Shown here: positions 10,355 to 22,862 of the stretch, piece after piece | Numbering within the stretch: the stretch's first letter is position 1 | Layout of the letters: every line of letters begins with the position of its first letter | Origin: Aralia elata | Taxonomy: Eukaryota > Streptophyta > Magnoliopsida > Apiales > Araliaceae | NCBI GenBank assembly: GCA_034770075.1 | Contig: CM068378.1 | Span: 45,412,508 to 45,476,507, forward strand | Reading direction: 5' to 3' | DNA: 64,000 bases | Notes under the pieces: model-generated | Seen by the model: the letters and a program-made list of their open reading frames with translations, nothing else | The model's database searches: none | Told to the model about the DNA's origin: nothing | Made by a program: the position numbers and the translations under genes

Positions 10355-13300
10355 TGTGACGCCCCCAAATTCGGGTCTCCAAATACCCGGATTCGGTCAT
10401 CACGATCCAATACAAACATTCACCTCGAACAGTATATGGTAACTAAAATGCGGAATATAATAAACATGCGTTGTTCATTACAAGGTGTTACTAGTCCCAG
10501 AATACGAAAAACCTTAAACACTTACACAAATCCATACCCTAAATAAAAGTTAGGGTTTAAATTACATTAACAGAAATTAACTAAACGTAAATCTAAAATC
10601 TGCTACATGAAGTCTATTACTTCATCTTTTCTTTTCCTTTGTTCTTCCCTAACGTCTCCAGTTTAGCTGCAATAAAGTCATGATATAGCAAGAGTGAGCA
10701 ACGAGTTTGCTCAGCAAGTTTGAAATACAACAATAAGGATATATCATGATGAAGGGAATATAGGAAGAGATTTCAACAATAGAATGATCAGAAGCAATAA
10801 CAATAAATGCTTTTAGAACAATTGATAGTCAAATAGACTCTGAACAATAACTTCCAAAGGAGTCAATAGCTAGTTGACCCTCTGGTTACTGGCTACAGAA
10901 TAAGTACTTGAGGGGATCAGCCTCGCGTACGCTATGTGTATGCATAACATTTAACTCTGCTATTTGTACCTTATTTACGGTACATTGGGTACTCCCCTAT
11001 AATAAAGGGGGTGTTCATACAGTCTAAGAATCCTTACCCTCGATTGGTTCGGATAGCTTTTATAAATTTTCACGTACTTGTCTGACCGAACAAAGGTTCA
11101 GACTTAACTATGAATAGTTCGTGAATTTCAGAACTTAGATCATTATACGAATTCAAATGCACAAGTGTGAATGTTAAATAATACAAAGATGTGGAATAAT
11201 TCTAAAAGCAATTAGACCACTTAAAGCATGCTTGGAGATAAGATTCAAGCTTAAGGAACAACTTGCAATATATATACCTTTTTGCACGAATTAAAAATAA
11301 TGCGTAAGGTTTAGAAATATTGCTCAATGTAAAAGTTGAGTAAGATAGAACTTGCATTCAATATACTGAAAGAATAAAGTTAGGGAACTTGCAATATTTA
11401 AAGTTTCGGGATAGAGAACTTGCCTGTTTGCTCAGCTACAATTAAATCTTAGCTTTAATTACTTGACCTTGGATAACCTATCAGTTGGTAGAGTTGGTTC
11501 ATCCATTAGCATTGCGTAATTATACCCACTTACGCTATTTATTTAGCAGACAAATAATTCACCATATATATTTAATTTCTGTCTAATCATTAGCTTAACA
11601 GAAATCAACTTAATGACCTTTAACTATTAAAATATTTGATAGCTAATCATGATTACTGTTCTTCGAATGTTCAGATTATTACCCTTATCGTCTCTAAATA
11701 TGGGTTAATAATCTTTATAAATTTATCATGGTTTAATAGCAACTAAATACTAGTTGGTCACTTACTCAATTTTATTTATACTTAATTACTATATACCTTA
11801 GGGGTAATGGAGTAATTATTAACATTGTTCCTTATTCAACATTACTTAATGTATTAATTCTACACATACTGACTTGCTATTAAATAAGCCTTAAGTGTTT
11901 ATTATCATTATTTATTAAGTCCAAAAATAATTAACTTATTAATCTCCCTCATACTTAATCATTATTTCATTAATGATTAAGTAATTGTTATCCGTATTAG
12001 CTTATTCATACCTAATTATTATTAATATTAATTAAATAATAATTAAATATTTAGTACCTTTATTTATTAATAAAATAATAAATAATTATTAACTTTACCT
12101 ATACTTAATTATTAGTTAGGATTAAATAATAATTAAATATTTATTATCTTTATTTATTATTTATGGACAAATAATAAATAATTATTAACTTTACTTATAT
12201 CTAATTATTATTTAGGATTTTATAATAATTAAATATTTATTACCTTTATTTATTAATAAATAATAAATAATTATTAACTTTACTTATACTTAATTATTAG
12301 TTAGGATTAAATAATAATTAAATATTTATTCCTTTATTTATTATTTATGGATAAATAATAAATAATTATTTGTTAACCTTGTTCATACTTACTTATTAGT
12401 TAATATCAATCAAATAATAATTAAACATTTATTATTAAATAATAAATAATTAATTTATTCACTTTATTCACATTGAATTGTTATCCAAATTAAATATTTA
12501 CTACTTTTATTTATTATTCATTGATAATAATAATTATTTTATTAACTTTATTCATACTTAATTATTATTTAATATTAATAATTAAATATTTATAATCTTT
12601 ATTTGTCATAAAAAATTAATTTATTAATTTTACTTAGTTATTAGTTAATATTAATTAAATAATAATGAAGTAATACTTATTTTGTTAGTGTATCATTATG
12701 GTATTACAAAATAACAGTGCTAGGGTTCACATTATAACATCATTAGTAAATTCAACCACACACAACACTTTACTCGAGTTATTAGGCCTAACGGACAAGT
12801 CGCCGAATTAACAGAAGGTCAAGCTACAAAATGGTCTCTCACAGACATTCTAGCGAACACATGGTATGCATCCTAAAGCACTACACTGACCACATCGTTG
12901 AACCAAAAATCAACTGCCAGAACCTATGGTTCTTCAGTGTACACCAGGTTCCCAATTAAAGAATCAACACAGTACAAATATCCCAATACAGAACCCAAAC
13001 AATTCCCAAGCAATTACCAAACCATCAGTCCCATACAGAGAAATAATTAACCCAACAAAGTATTTCCAAATTCAGAGGAACAATAACTCAATACAAAGAA
13101 CTAACTACTTTCGATACAGAGAAGCAATTAACTTAATACTGAGAGTGTTTCAATGTGATACTATACACACAGTCGTCACTACCAATTTACTGCAAATAAT
13201 TTATTTCAACAAAGTATCCAGAAACAATTTTCCCATATAGAGGAACAATTTATTCCATACAGTACCAAGGATCCCAAAATGCCCAAGCACGGACAGGGGA

Positions 13301-14630
13301 AAGAAAAGAAAATCAACCCAAAGTGTCAACACCAAGTATTATACACCCAACACAATGTATTCCTATACAACCCAACACAAACTGGAAAATAAAACCATCA
13401 CAGTCGCGATATATACCTTGGTGTAGACCGGTTTGCCGTCTTCCTCCTCCTACCGAAATAATCAGTGTAATGTTGGGGCATTTATAGACCAATTGCCTAA
13501 CGAATTTTCTTTTTTTTTTTCTTTCTGTGTGGCTCGCTCCCAGTTTGTACCCACAAAACTGAAATTGGGTTTAGGGTTTGGAGCTCTAATTTATAGACGA
13601 AATCGGTTACTCAATAAACCGGGAATTACCCAAATCGGTTCCTTAAGACCCATCGGTAGGAGGGGTGAGCCGTCGACTGAGGGTACAAATCACCCATCAA
13701 ACCTTGTGACTTGCCGGTAGTACCTTGAGCCACGCGTTGCTCCGGGCACGTCGCCGGTCGCTTAACCCCTTGGTCCGTTCGCTGAACTATCGGTCGCCCA
13801 TGGCCTCCCTTGCTTCGCTTGCCTCGAATCTCGAACCACCCACTGGTCGATTCACGCTATCGCCGTCGCCTCCCTCTTGTCTCTCGTCTCTGATCGATTG
13901 GAGATTTGGGTTTGAATGATTGAGGGCTAGGGCTTAACTTTCCCGTCGTTGTTTGGCTGTCGATTTGAGCGTTTGGTTTAAGTTGGCTAGGTCTCAACTG
14001 GTCTAATGGTTTAGGGTTCAGATAATACCCAAATCGTTTTCACCGGTCAAGGATAATACCCCCACCATCGGTTCGACCCGACTGCAACGACCCAACCCGA
14101 CTGGGCTACCCGGCTGGTAGGAAAGGAAATAGGCTCAACTTATCATAGAGTTTGGCCCAACAGGAAATTAAAAATAGGAACTCAGCCCAATAGGAATTAA
14201 AAGGAAATTTGGGTTCGACTTTGAAGAAAAGAAATGGGCCAATCTAAATAAAAGATTAGTGACCCAATTTAAAATTAACCACATGGCATTTCTAATATTC
14301 TAAATTAAATAACTAAACCAATTAATTAATTATTTAAAATATTTATCTTAACCATAATTCTTTATTCGAATTATTTAATCCGATAATGATAAAATTATTT
14401 ATTAACTTCCCAATTTTCTTGTAAATAAATTCTTAGGGTTAACTCACTAATTTATTTAAACTATCAGTGAGTCCCTTTAATGCACAGAAAATTATTGAAC
14501 CACGTATTTATATAATTAAAATAATAATACTCACATGGATCCAATTAAATTCGAAAAAAAATTAAAATAAAATGATCTTCATATATTAAAATAATTTAAT
14601 ACAATGTTTAGAAATTTCCTGGACATTACA
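10355..14630 (-). repeat. Element A 5' LTR
   Basis: A 4.28 kb LTR matching 21-4307. Minus strand ends are TGTAATGTCC and GTCACA. The conserved TATA-like box at 13588-13596 implies a U3 of about 1 kb and an unusually long R-U5 of about 3.2 kb that includes the AT-rich repeat segment near 11830-12680. No gene of its own is supported. Confidence 0.95.
13588..13596 (-). promoter_or_regulatory. TATA box in element A 5' LTR
   Basis: Minus strand CTATAAATT, at the same place as in the 3' LTR and in the related element B LTR. This is the likely core promoter for A's genomic RNA. Transcription is inferred to start about 30 bases downstream, near 13555-13565. Confidence 0.55.
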
Positions 14631-14635
14631 GCTGA
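14631..14635. repeat. Target-site duplication of element A, right copy
   Basis: GCTGA follows the terminal CA of the right LTR and is identical to 16-20. The H reading frame resumes here. Confidence 0.93.
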
Positions 14636-16092
14636 CGCTTTGAGTAGAAAAGGTCGGGAGAAACTATTTTTGTTAACTGCTCAGGAGAAGCTTGTAACGG
14701 AAATGGGTAAATTGGAGTTAGAGGTGCAGGGTTTGGCAGAGTCTAATGAAAAATTGTTCCAGATAGAAACTCAACCAACCTTGGTAGAAAAGGTAAAGGA
14801 AGCGCAACTTCACGATGAGGAGTGTGTTAAGATACGTAAAAGAGTGCTTGAAGGTGAAGAGCTCAAATATAAAATCGATACTGAAGGGTTGCTGAGATTT
14901 GAAGGCAGAATCTGGGTACCGTCAGTATTGGCAATCAGAGAAGAGATTTTGAACGAAGCTCATAGTTCAAGATTTTCGATTCACCCGGGTAGCACAAAGA
15001 TGTACCAGGATCTTCGCCAACATTTTTGGTGGCCAAACATGAAAAAAGAGGTTACTGAGTGTGTTGCGAAGTGTCTCACTTGTCAGAGAATTAAAGCGGA
15101 GCATCAACGACCAAGTGGTTTGTTAAAGCCCTTGGAGATACCAGAATGGAAGTGGGAGCATATCACGATGGACTTCGTGGTAGGACTTCCAACTACTCAG
15201 AAGGGTTATGACGCAATATGGGTCATAGTTGACAGATTGACGAAATCAGCGCATTTCTTGCCGATCAAAATCAGATTCACTTTGGATCAGCTGGCGAAAT
15301 TATACGTAAAGGAGATTATCTCAAGGCACGGTGTTCCAGTGTCAATAGTGTCAGACAGAGATTCACGTTTCACCACAAAATTTTGGAGGAGTCTGCAAGC
15401 TTGTTTGGGAACGCAGTTGAGAATGAGTACAACCTACCATCCTCAAACCTATGGCCAAAGCGAAAGAACAATTCAAACGTTGGAGGATATGCTTCGGGCG
15501 TGCGTCATGGATTTTAAAGGCAACTGGGATGATTATTTACCTCTGGTCGAGTTTGCCTATAACAATAGTCATCACGCAAGTATTGGAATGCCGCCATACG
15601 AAGCATTGTATGGAAGGAAGTGCAGAACCCCGTTATGTTGGGACGAGGTTGGTGAACGTCGCCTACTGGGACCCGAGCTGGTACAACAAACTGCTGAAAT
15701 TGTCAAGGTAATAAGAGCCAGACTGATAGCCGCTCAAGACAGACAGAAGAAGTATGCGGATCAACACCGACAAAATCGCGAATTTGAAGTCGGGAGCTTT
15801 GTGTTCCTCAAAGTATCTCCCTGGAAGGGAAAGATCAGATTTGGTAAAAAGGGTAAGCTGAGTCCGCGCTTTATTGAACCCTTCGAAGTGCTGAAACGAA
15901 TAGGCGAGGTGGCTTATGAGGTAGCTTTACCTCCTGAGTTAGGTCACATTCACAACGTTTTCCACATATCGGTGCTACGATCATACAAGCCAGATTATAA
16001 GCATGTAATAGAACATGAACCGATACAATTTCAACAAGATTTGTATTATGAAGAGGTTCTTGTACAGATAGTAGACAGGAAAGAGCAAGTAC
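14636..16092 (+). pseudogene. Chromovirus H integrase fragment (right piece), cut by elements A and B
   Basis: An open pol fragment of about 485 codons on the + strand, continuing from bases 1-20. It runs ALSRKGREK, a linker, the zinc-binding region (FSIHPGSTK, CLTCQRIK), the integrase core (TMDFVVGLP, SIVSDRDSRF, SERTIQTLED for D, D and E) and the GPY-like and C-terminal region up to DRKEQ. The core has QTYG where copy A has QTDG. The frame is otherwise free of stops. It ends where the LTR of element B begins, so most of the chromodomain-like tail is missing and the stop codon is supplied by B's LTR. As a 5'-truncated fragment it has no promoter or gag of its own and is best treated as a relic of an older insertion that later served as target for two relatives. 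Confidence 0.88.
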
Positions 16093-19000
16093 TGTAATGT
16101 CCGAGAAATTTTAAATATTGTATTAATCTATTTTAATATATGAGAATTCATTTTTAGTGAATTTAATTAGACCCATGTAGGTATTATTAATTATATCTAA
16201 ATATAGGGCCCAATAATTTTCTCTGCATTAAAAATGGGCTCACTAATAGTTTGGATAAATTAGTGAGTTAACCCTAAGGATTTAATTTCAAGAAAAATTG
16301 GGAAGAAAATTTATAAATGAATTCATTCCTCTATTATCGGATTTAAATAATTCAAACGGGGAATTATTGTTGAAATGAAAATCTTAATTAATTAATTGGA
16401 TTAGTTATTTAATTTAAATATTAGGACATAAGGGTATTAATTAATGGACCACAATTCTTTCATTTGGGCTGGACCCATTTTCCTTTTATTTTATTGGGCC
16501 AAATTTTCTTTTATTTTCCGGATTGGGCCAAACCCATGTTATTTTATTTTTGAGCCCAATCCCTAAAATCAGTTGGTGTGAATAAATCGGGTCATTTTAT
16601 TGGACTGGCCCAAAATTCCATCTTAAATTCCTTGTTTGGGCCGCCTCTTTAATTCATTTAGCTGGTCCAACCCTATTGGGCTGAGCCCATTTCAATTCTT
16701 TTCCATGCCGGGTTGGGTTGAATCAAGCCAACGGGTTAGGTCCATTTTTTTTTCAATTTGGGGCAACCAGTGAGCCAATATAGGATAACCGGCAAAACAA
16801 TTCGTGAGGGAAGGGGTTGTCACGCAGCAAACAAATTGGGGAAAATGACCGAGCGAGAGAGAAGGGGAAGCAAACCCTAGCGATCCCAAGCCCTTAATCA
16901 GTCAAACCACTGTCGAAGCTTTCAGTCCATCAATCGATAAAGGACGGGGGAAAAGGCGCCGGCGAAGGCTTAGGTCGACTGACGACGTGAAGAAGACCGG
17001 TGGTAGGAGTAGAGTTGTCACGGGTGACCGAGCAAACGCGGCAAGGACCAAAGGTCCCAGGTTTTCGGCGAAGTGATCGGCGAGGCACGCGGCTCAAAGG
17101 CCAGCCGGCAAGTCAAAATCGTTGCCTTTCTCCTACCGTTGGACATTGACTCAAGCAATTTAGGTATTATCCAGTAAATTGGGTAATCCATTTCCTATAA
17201 ATTGAACCCCCCATCCCCATACCATAGCTGCTGATTTCTTGTGTGTGAGCCCAAAATTTAGAGTGAGTTGCCGATAGAGAAGGGAGCAGGGGAAGGAAAC
17301 AAGTCGTGAATGTCCACCGTCTTTGTTTCGTATTTTGGGAGAAGGAGAAAGACGGCGAGCCGAACGAACCCGAGGTATAACCGTGAGCTGCTATGACAGC
17401 CTTCCTTGTAGTTGTTTTAGTTTCTTTCTTCCTGTATTTAGGTTGTGTTGTTCAACTGTGTTAGGCTTATTGGGAAAAACGTGATGGTTCTTGTACTGGG
17501 TTTGTATAAACTCTTTCTGGTATGCTTAAGTCTTGTATTGCCGACTGTGTTGGTAGTGTTACATACTGTATTAGGCCTTTATTTGGAAAAATTGTTGTTG
17601 ATGAACCTTAAAGGTTCTAGCAGTCAATTGGGTTGATTAGATTATACATGGCATTGTGTTGTGTTGGTTCCTTCGATTAATAAACTGGTATTGAATTACT
17701 TTTAGTTGTTGTTTGGTTTTGAATTGGGAAATTTGTTTTGGTTCACTGCTTAGTTGAGACTGTATAAGAACCATAAGGTTCGGCAGCACAATATTGCCTA
17801 GGAACTAAGCCAGTGTCGATCCTTGGTACGCCCACAAGGTGCTCGACGAAATGTCCATGTAGCTTTGCTCAGTTTGTGACACATGACTTGCTAGACTCAA
17901 GATTCGTTAGGCCTGTAAACTCTAATGAATTGTTGGTGGCTGAGAATCAGTTGGTACATGATAAGGCAGTGATAATTACTTATCCATAATTAATAAATAA
18001 ATAGTAAGTTCCAAATTATCATTTAGTTAACATTAAATAATAATAGGATTAATAAAATAATTATTTATTATAGTAAAAGATAATTAATATCTAATTATTA
18101 TTTAATTAATAATAATAATAATTAAGTATGAATAAAGTCAATAAATAATTATTTATTATTTATTTATAAATAATAAATAAAGATAATAAATATTTAATTA
18201 TTATTTTATATTAAATAATAATTAAGTATAAATGAAATTAATAGATTAATTATTTATTATTTATCCTTAAATAATAAATAAAGTTAATAAATAGTTGATT
18301 ATTGCTTAATTACTATTAAATAATAATCAAGTATGAATTAAGTTAATAAATTAATTATTTGTCAATAAGTGATAAATAAAGATAACAAATATTTAATGAA
18401 ATAATTATTTATTATTTGTCAATAAATAATACATAAGGATAATAAATAATTGTTTATTAGTTATCCATAAATAATAAGTAAAGATAATAAATATCTAATT
18501 ATTATTTAATTAATAATAATTAGGTATGAGTAGAGCTAATGAGAATAATAATTACTTAATCATTAATGATATAATGATTAAGTATGAAGTGAGATTAATA
18601 AGATTATCTATGGCCCTTAATAAATAAAGATAATAAACACTCAATAATTATTCAATAAATATTTAATAATAATTAAGTGTGTGTAGAATTAATACATTGA
18701 ATATTTAATTATTGTTGAATAAGGAACCAAGTGTAATAATTACTCAATTGCCCTTAAGGTGAATAGTAATTAAGTAAATAAAAGACGAAGTAAAAGATCA
18801 ACTACTATTTAGTTGTTAACAAATCATGTTAAATTCATTAATTATCTTGTAATTGATAATAAGGAATTTTAACCCACATTTAGGAGGGTACTCAAATGAT
18901 AGGTAACCATGACTAACTATTGTTTATCTTAAATAATAGCTAGAGGCCATTAAAATTAAATTCTGTTTAACTGATGGCTAGGTAGTAATTAAGTGTATTC

Positions 19001-20204
19001 GGTGAATTGTTTATCTGTTAAATAAATAGCATAAGTGGGTATAATTACGCAATGCTAATGGATAAACCAACTCTACCAGCTGATAGGTTATCCAAGGTCA
19101 AGTAATTAAAGCTAAGATTTAAATTGTAGCTGAGCGAACAGGCAAGTTCTCTATCCCGAACTTTGATTTTTGCAAGTTCCTAACCCTAAACTTCTTACAT
19201 TATTGCAAGTTCTTCGTTACTCAACTTTTACATTGCGAAAATTCTAAACCTTATGCACTATTTCTAATTCGTGCAAAAAGGTATATATATATACTGTTGC
19301 AAGTTATTCTTTAAGCTTGAGTTTTTATCTCCAAGCATGCCTTAAGTGGTCTAATTACTTTCAAAATTATTCCACATCTGTATATTTATTGACATTCGCA
19401 CTCGTGCATTTGAAATTCGTATATTTAAATTCAGGAATTTTAAACCATTCATGGTTAAGTCTGAACCCTTGTTCGGTCAGACAAATATATGAGAATTTAT
19501 AAAAGCTATCTGAACCAATCAATGGTAAGGATTCTTAAACTGTATGGACACCCCTTTATTTATAGGGGAGTACCCCACGTACCGTATATAAGGTACAAAT
19601 AGCAGAATTAAATGTTATGCATATACATAGGGTACGCGAGGCTGATCCCCTCAAGTACGTTATTCTGTAGCCAGTAACCAGAGGGTCAACCAGCTATTGA
19701 CTCCTTTGGAAGTTATCGTTCAAAGTCTATTTGACTATCAATTGTTCTAAAAGCAATTATTGTTCTTGCTTCTGATTTTATTTCTAATGTTGAAATTCCT
19801 TGAATCCCTTCATCATGAGATATCCTTATTGTCATACTTTAAACTTGCTGGGCAAACTCGTTGCTCATTCTTGCTATATCATGATCTCATTGCAGCTAAA
19901 CCCGAGACGTCAGGGAAGAACAAAAGGAAGGAAAAGATGAAGTGATAGACTTCATGTAGCAGAAAATAAAATTATGTGTAGTTAATTACTGTAATGTAAT
20001 TTAATCCCTGATAGTTATTAGGGTACGGATTGTGTATGTGTTTAAGGTTATTTGTATTCTGGGACTAGTAACACCTTGTAATGAACAACGTATGTTTATT
20101 TTATTCCGCATTTTAGTTACCATATGTTGATAGAGGTGAATGTTTATATTGGATTGTGATGACCGGATCCGGGTATTTGGAGACCCGAATTTGGGGGCGT
20201 CACA
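16093..20204 (+). repeat. Element B 5' LTR
   Basis: A 4.1 kb LTR starting TGTAATGTCCGAG and ending GGGGGCGTCACA. It is homologous end to end with A's LTRs read on the other strand. Around 17980-18800 it has the same AT-rich degenerate repeats. Upstream of 17190 lie GC-rich and GGGCC-rich stretches. No gene is supported inside it. Confidence 0.93.
17195..17203 (+). promoter_or_regulatory. TATA box in element B LTR
   Basis: CTATAAATT, aligned with the TATA-like box in both LTRs of A even though surrounding sequence has diverged. It lies about 1.1 kb into the LTR. Confidence 0.55.
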
Positions 20205-20207
20205 GGT

Positions 20208-20220
20208 TGGTATCAGAGCC
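20208..20220 (+). other. Primer binding site of element B (tRNA-iMet)
   Basis: TGGTATCAGAGCC, a perfect match to the plant initiator-Met primer site, three bases after the LTR end. Confidence 0.92.
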
Positions 20221-20436
20221 GTAGGTTATAAACTTTAGGATCGCGAAACCTAGGGTATAACCTTCATAGTAAACTTGTATCGAGTGTTAGGAGATAAATC
20301 AAGGAGATTTATCATATGTGGTTTTGATGAATTGGGGAATTCATCGAGTCGAGTAGTACCCAATGAAATATAATTTCATTTCTTCAATGAATATATTTTA
20401 TTGCTGTACTAACGTTAGTTTTTGTGTGTTTGTAGG

Positions 20437-21267
20437 ATGGCTGCCGTAGGGGAGACTAGTGGAGTCTGAGAGGAGGAGATATTTACAGACATACCAGTAG
20501 TTTCGGAGCAGCTGGTGGGCTATGCTCCCACTGCCCCAGGATTGCTACAGGAGGAGTCCGAGTCGGAGGAGGACTACCAAAGGGAGCTACCAGAGCCGGT
20601 GGTAGGTAGAGTCATGAGGTCGGGCAGTCAGGATCCAGAGGCTGAGGAGGAGGACCCTGAGACTGAGGGAGAGGAGCCACCTGCTGATGTTGATGGCATG
20701 GGGTCCACTGCCGATGATATCGTCGAGGGGTTGACTAGTAGGAATGAGGAGCTGGAGGATCGGGTAGCTCACCTGGAAGAGCAAAATCAGACCCATCAGT
20801 TTATGGAGGACCAGTACAGAGACCTGGCCTACCAGCTCGAGCATGACTTAGGGGTGGCGAAGGTACAGCTGCAGGGTTACGAGTCCTCAGCACAGCAGGT
20901 CGGACCACTGCTACATCAGTTAGTGGCCCGGAACGCTGAGTTGAGGGAGAGACTGGAGCAGAGGGATTTACAAATCGCCCACCTGAGGGCGAAACAGGAG
21001 GCTATGAGGTTCGAGGCGGGGCTGGAGGTGTCTGCGAGGATGCATGCCAGAGAGGCCTGGGTCAGGGAGGCCAGGAGGGTTGACCAGTTAGAGGATCGAT
21101 TGGAGGCCAGCGCAGTGAGGATAGAGACCCTAGGACATGCCCTAGACGCAGCCTACAGGAGGCCCTGGTCTGAGGCAGGTGAGTCTAGCCGCTCTGTTCG
21201 TCGCAGGATAGGGGATGGAGCATTCTCTTCTGGTCAGCAGGCACGGACCCGTCGTGATGTGCAGTGA
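20437..21267 (+). pseudogene. Element B extra ORF (acidic coiled-coil protein) with one premature stop
   Basis: Homologue of the 266-aa extra ORF of A. It starts at the equivalent ATG (MAAVGETSG) and is broken by TGA at codon 11 (20467-20469), where A has CGA, as expected from C-to-T change at a methylated CpG. The rest is open for about 265 codons with the same acidic first third and Glu/Leu-rich coiled-coil region (NEELEDRVAHLEEQ, NAELRERLEQRD). It ends slightly longer than A's version. Retention of frame and composition between two diverged copies supports past selection on the protein. Translation from the next Met near 20515 could still give most of the coiled coil. Function unknown. Confidence 0.75.
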
Positions 21268-21659
21268 CTTGATGAAGCAGTTGATTTTCTTTAGTACAGT
21301 CAGTCCCACTTTTTGTCATATTAGGGACATATTTATGTTGTCTTGTGAAGCTTTATATTTGTATTTATGCTTGGGGTAGCAGTTAAACCCCAACTTTTGT
21401 GGACTTTAGGGATGAAAAGTTAGGATTCCCCACTTTTGTCTCAGGGGCAAATGATTGATAGGACACACAGTGGTACATTTATAGAAGTATGCCACAGGTT
21501 TAGTCCTTGTACAAACAGTGGTATATCAATATAAATGCAATGGTTTCATTTGAATTAAGTGTGTTGATAGATGTTTTTACCTTTGATCGTTAATTTTAAT
21601 TACTTGTCGTGCAAAATGTAAATCTATAGGTAAAAGTCATCAGTTTCCTTATTCAAACT
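21268..21659 (+). other. Element B spacer between extra ORF and gag
   Basis: Non-coding 392 bp similar to 8893-9322 of A. It contains AGGTAAAAGTC about 30 bases before the gag ATG, a possible splice donor. No other feature seen. Confidence 0.55.
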
Positions 21660-22245
21660 ATGCCGAGAGGAAGGCCACGAAACCGACAGGTTGAAGAATC
21701 AGAAAGTGAGGTTGGGAACCAATCCAACCCAATGAGAATGTTTGCGGAAATGCTGGCAGAAGCCATGCAATCAAGGCCGCCACCTGTAGGGACCCAAGCA
21801 GCAGCCGAGCCAGTGCATCATCTGGCAAATTTCAAGGATTTCAAATTGGTCGGACCACCCGAGTTCAAGGGAACTCTTAACCCAATAGAAGCACAGACCT
21901 GGATAAAAGAGATAGAAAAGGTCTTCGAGGTAGCAAGGGTGGCAGAGGAACAGAAAACAAGTTTTGCTACCTTCATGTTAAAGGGCGAGGCAAACTACTG
22001 GTGGAAGGCCAACAGGGGCCGAGTGGAAGGAGGCATTGTCGCCTGGGATCGTTTCAAGGAGATGTTCTTGGAAAATTACTTTCCAGAGAGCATGAAGCAA
22101 GAGATGGAGATCAAGTTCCTGGAACTAAAACAAGGGAACATGTCTGTGGCTGAGTACGCAGCTAAGTTCAATGAGTTGGCACGATTTGTTTAATCTTCCA
22201 CGTCAGCACCGAGGAAAGGAAAGTTCGTAGGTTTGAACAAGGGTT
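21660..22245 (+). pseudogene. Element B gag, N-terminal part, frameshifted and truncated
   Basis: Codes for the first about 177 residues of gag, nearly the same as A: MPRGRPRNRQ start, GPPEFKGTLNP, KGEANYWWKANRG capsid motif, EYAAKFNELARF. A net 2-base gain near 22190 shifts the frame and gives TAA at 22191-22193. Shifted homology continues to the GTTTGAACAAGGGTT sequence at 22231-22245 and then ends abruptly at unrelated AT-rich DNA. Zinc knuckles and all of pol are missing, so this cannot form particles. Confidence 0.88.
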
Positions 22246-22805
22246 AATAATTATCTTAAACTTTTAAGATAATTAATAATAATTTTAATAATTATCTTAA
22301 ACTTTTAAGATAATTATTCAAATTTTAATTATCTTAAACTTTTAAGATAATTAATAATAATTTTAATAATTATTTTAACCTTTTAAATTAAATATTATTC
22401 CAAAATTATTAGTTAGTTAACATTATTATTAATATTAATATTAATATTAATTAATAATATAAATTGGGACGAAGGACAAAAAAATTTGGACAAAAAAAAT
22501 AGTTAGTTAATATTAATGACATTAATATTAGTTAGTTAATATTATTATTAATAATAAAATTAGTTAATAATATAAATTAGGATATGAGCCAAACAAAATG
22601 GGACAAAATGGGGGAGAGGGTCAGCCGCTACATGTTGTAGCGGCAAGGAGAGAGAAAAATCATTCAGCCGCTACAACATGTAGCGACCGTGCACTTTTAT
22701 TATTATTTTTTTTAAATCTCAGCCCTTCATCATATTTATCAACGGTGGAGATGATGGTTGCTGGAATAGTACCTCCAGCAACCGGTTGCCATGGATGCGG
22801 ACCCT
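22246..22805. repeat. Unassigned AT-rich block with hairpin repeats
   Basis: Separates B's broken gag from the truncated LTR of C. It holds three copies of an inverted repeat (ATTATCTTAAA-CT-TTTAAGATAAT) at about 22250-22273, 22291-22314 and 22328-22352. It also holds AGTTAGTTAATATTA repeats and a pair of GC-richer palindromic segments (CCGCTACATGTTGTAGCGG and its inverse) at about 22622-22690. No coding frame is convincing. It could be a MITE remnant, part of a lost element, or filler DNA from break repair. Confidence 0.5.
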
Positions 22806-22821
22806 ACATATAATATATCAC

Positions 22822-22862
<41 letters not shown>

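Larger units (their letters stand above)
21..14630 (-). mobile_element. Element A: complete Tekay/Del-like Ty3/Gypsy chromovirus, minus strand
   Basis: A 14.6 kb LTR retrotransposon with two near-identical LTRs of about 4.28 kb, TG...CA ends, a 5-bp target duplication, an initiator-Met primer site and a polypurine tract. Going down the coordinates from the 5' LTR at 10355-14630, the order is extra ORF, gag, protease, RT, RNase H, integrase, chromodomain-like tail, 3' LTR. Domain order, an HMAPQC-type zinc knuckle and the ILDRKEQ...EEATWE tail point to the chromovirus clade, most likely Tekay/Del; the lineage is inferred from motifs. Five lesions lie after RNase H, so the copy is probably not autonomous. 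It is inserted in opposite orientation into a relative (H). Confidence 0.93.
16093..22245 (+). mobile_element. Element B: 5' part of a Tekay/Del-like chromovirus, plus strand, truncated
   Basis: Contains a complete 5' LTR, primer site, extra ORF and the start of gag, all homologous to element A but clearly more diverged. It is inserted into the pol gene of H; the candidate target sequence is AGTAC at 16088-16092. Homology to gag stops at about 22245 in the middle of the capsid region. Protease, RT, integrase and the 3' LTR are absent, and the right-hand target duplication cannot be found. Confidence 0.88.

Noticed and set aside
16093..20204. Shared central LTR of a tandem pair formed by unequal recombination (pol-LTR-gag order)
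   Set aside because: The LTR joins H's pol before its natural end and without a polypurine tract, so a simple insertion of B into H fits better than LTR-LTR recombination.
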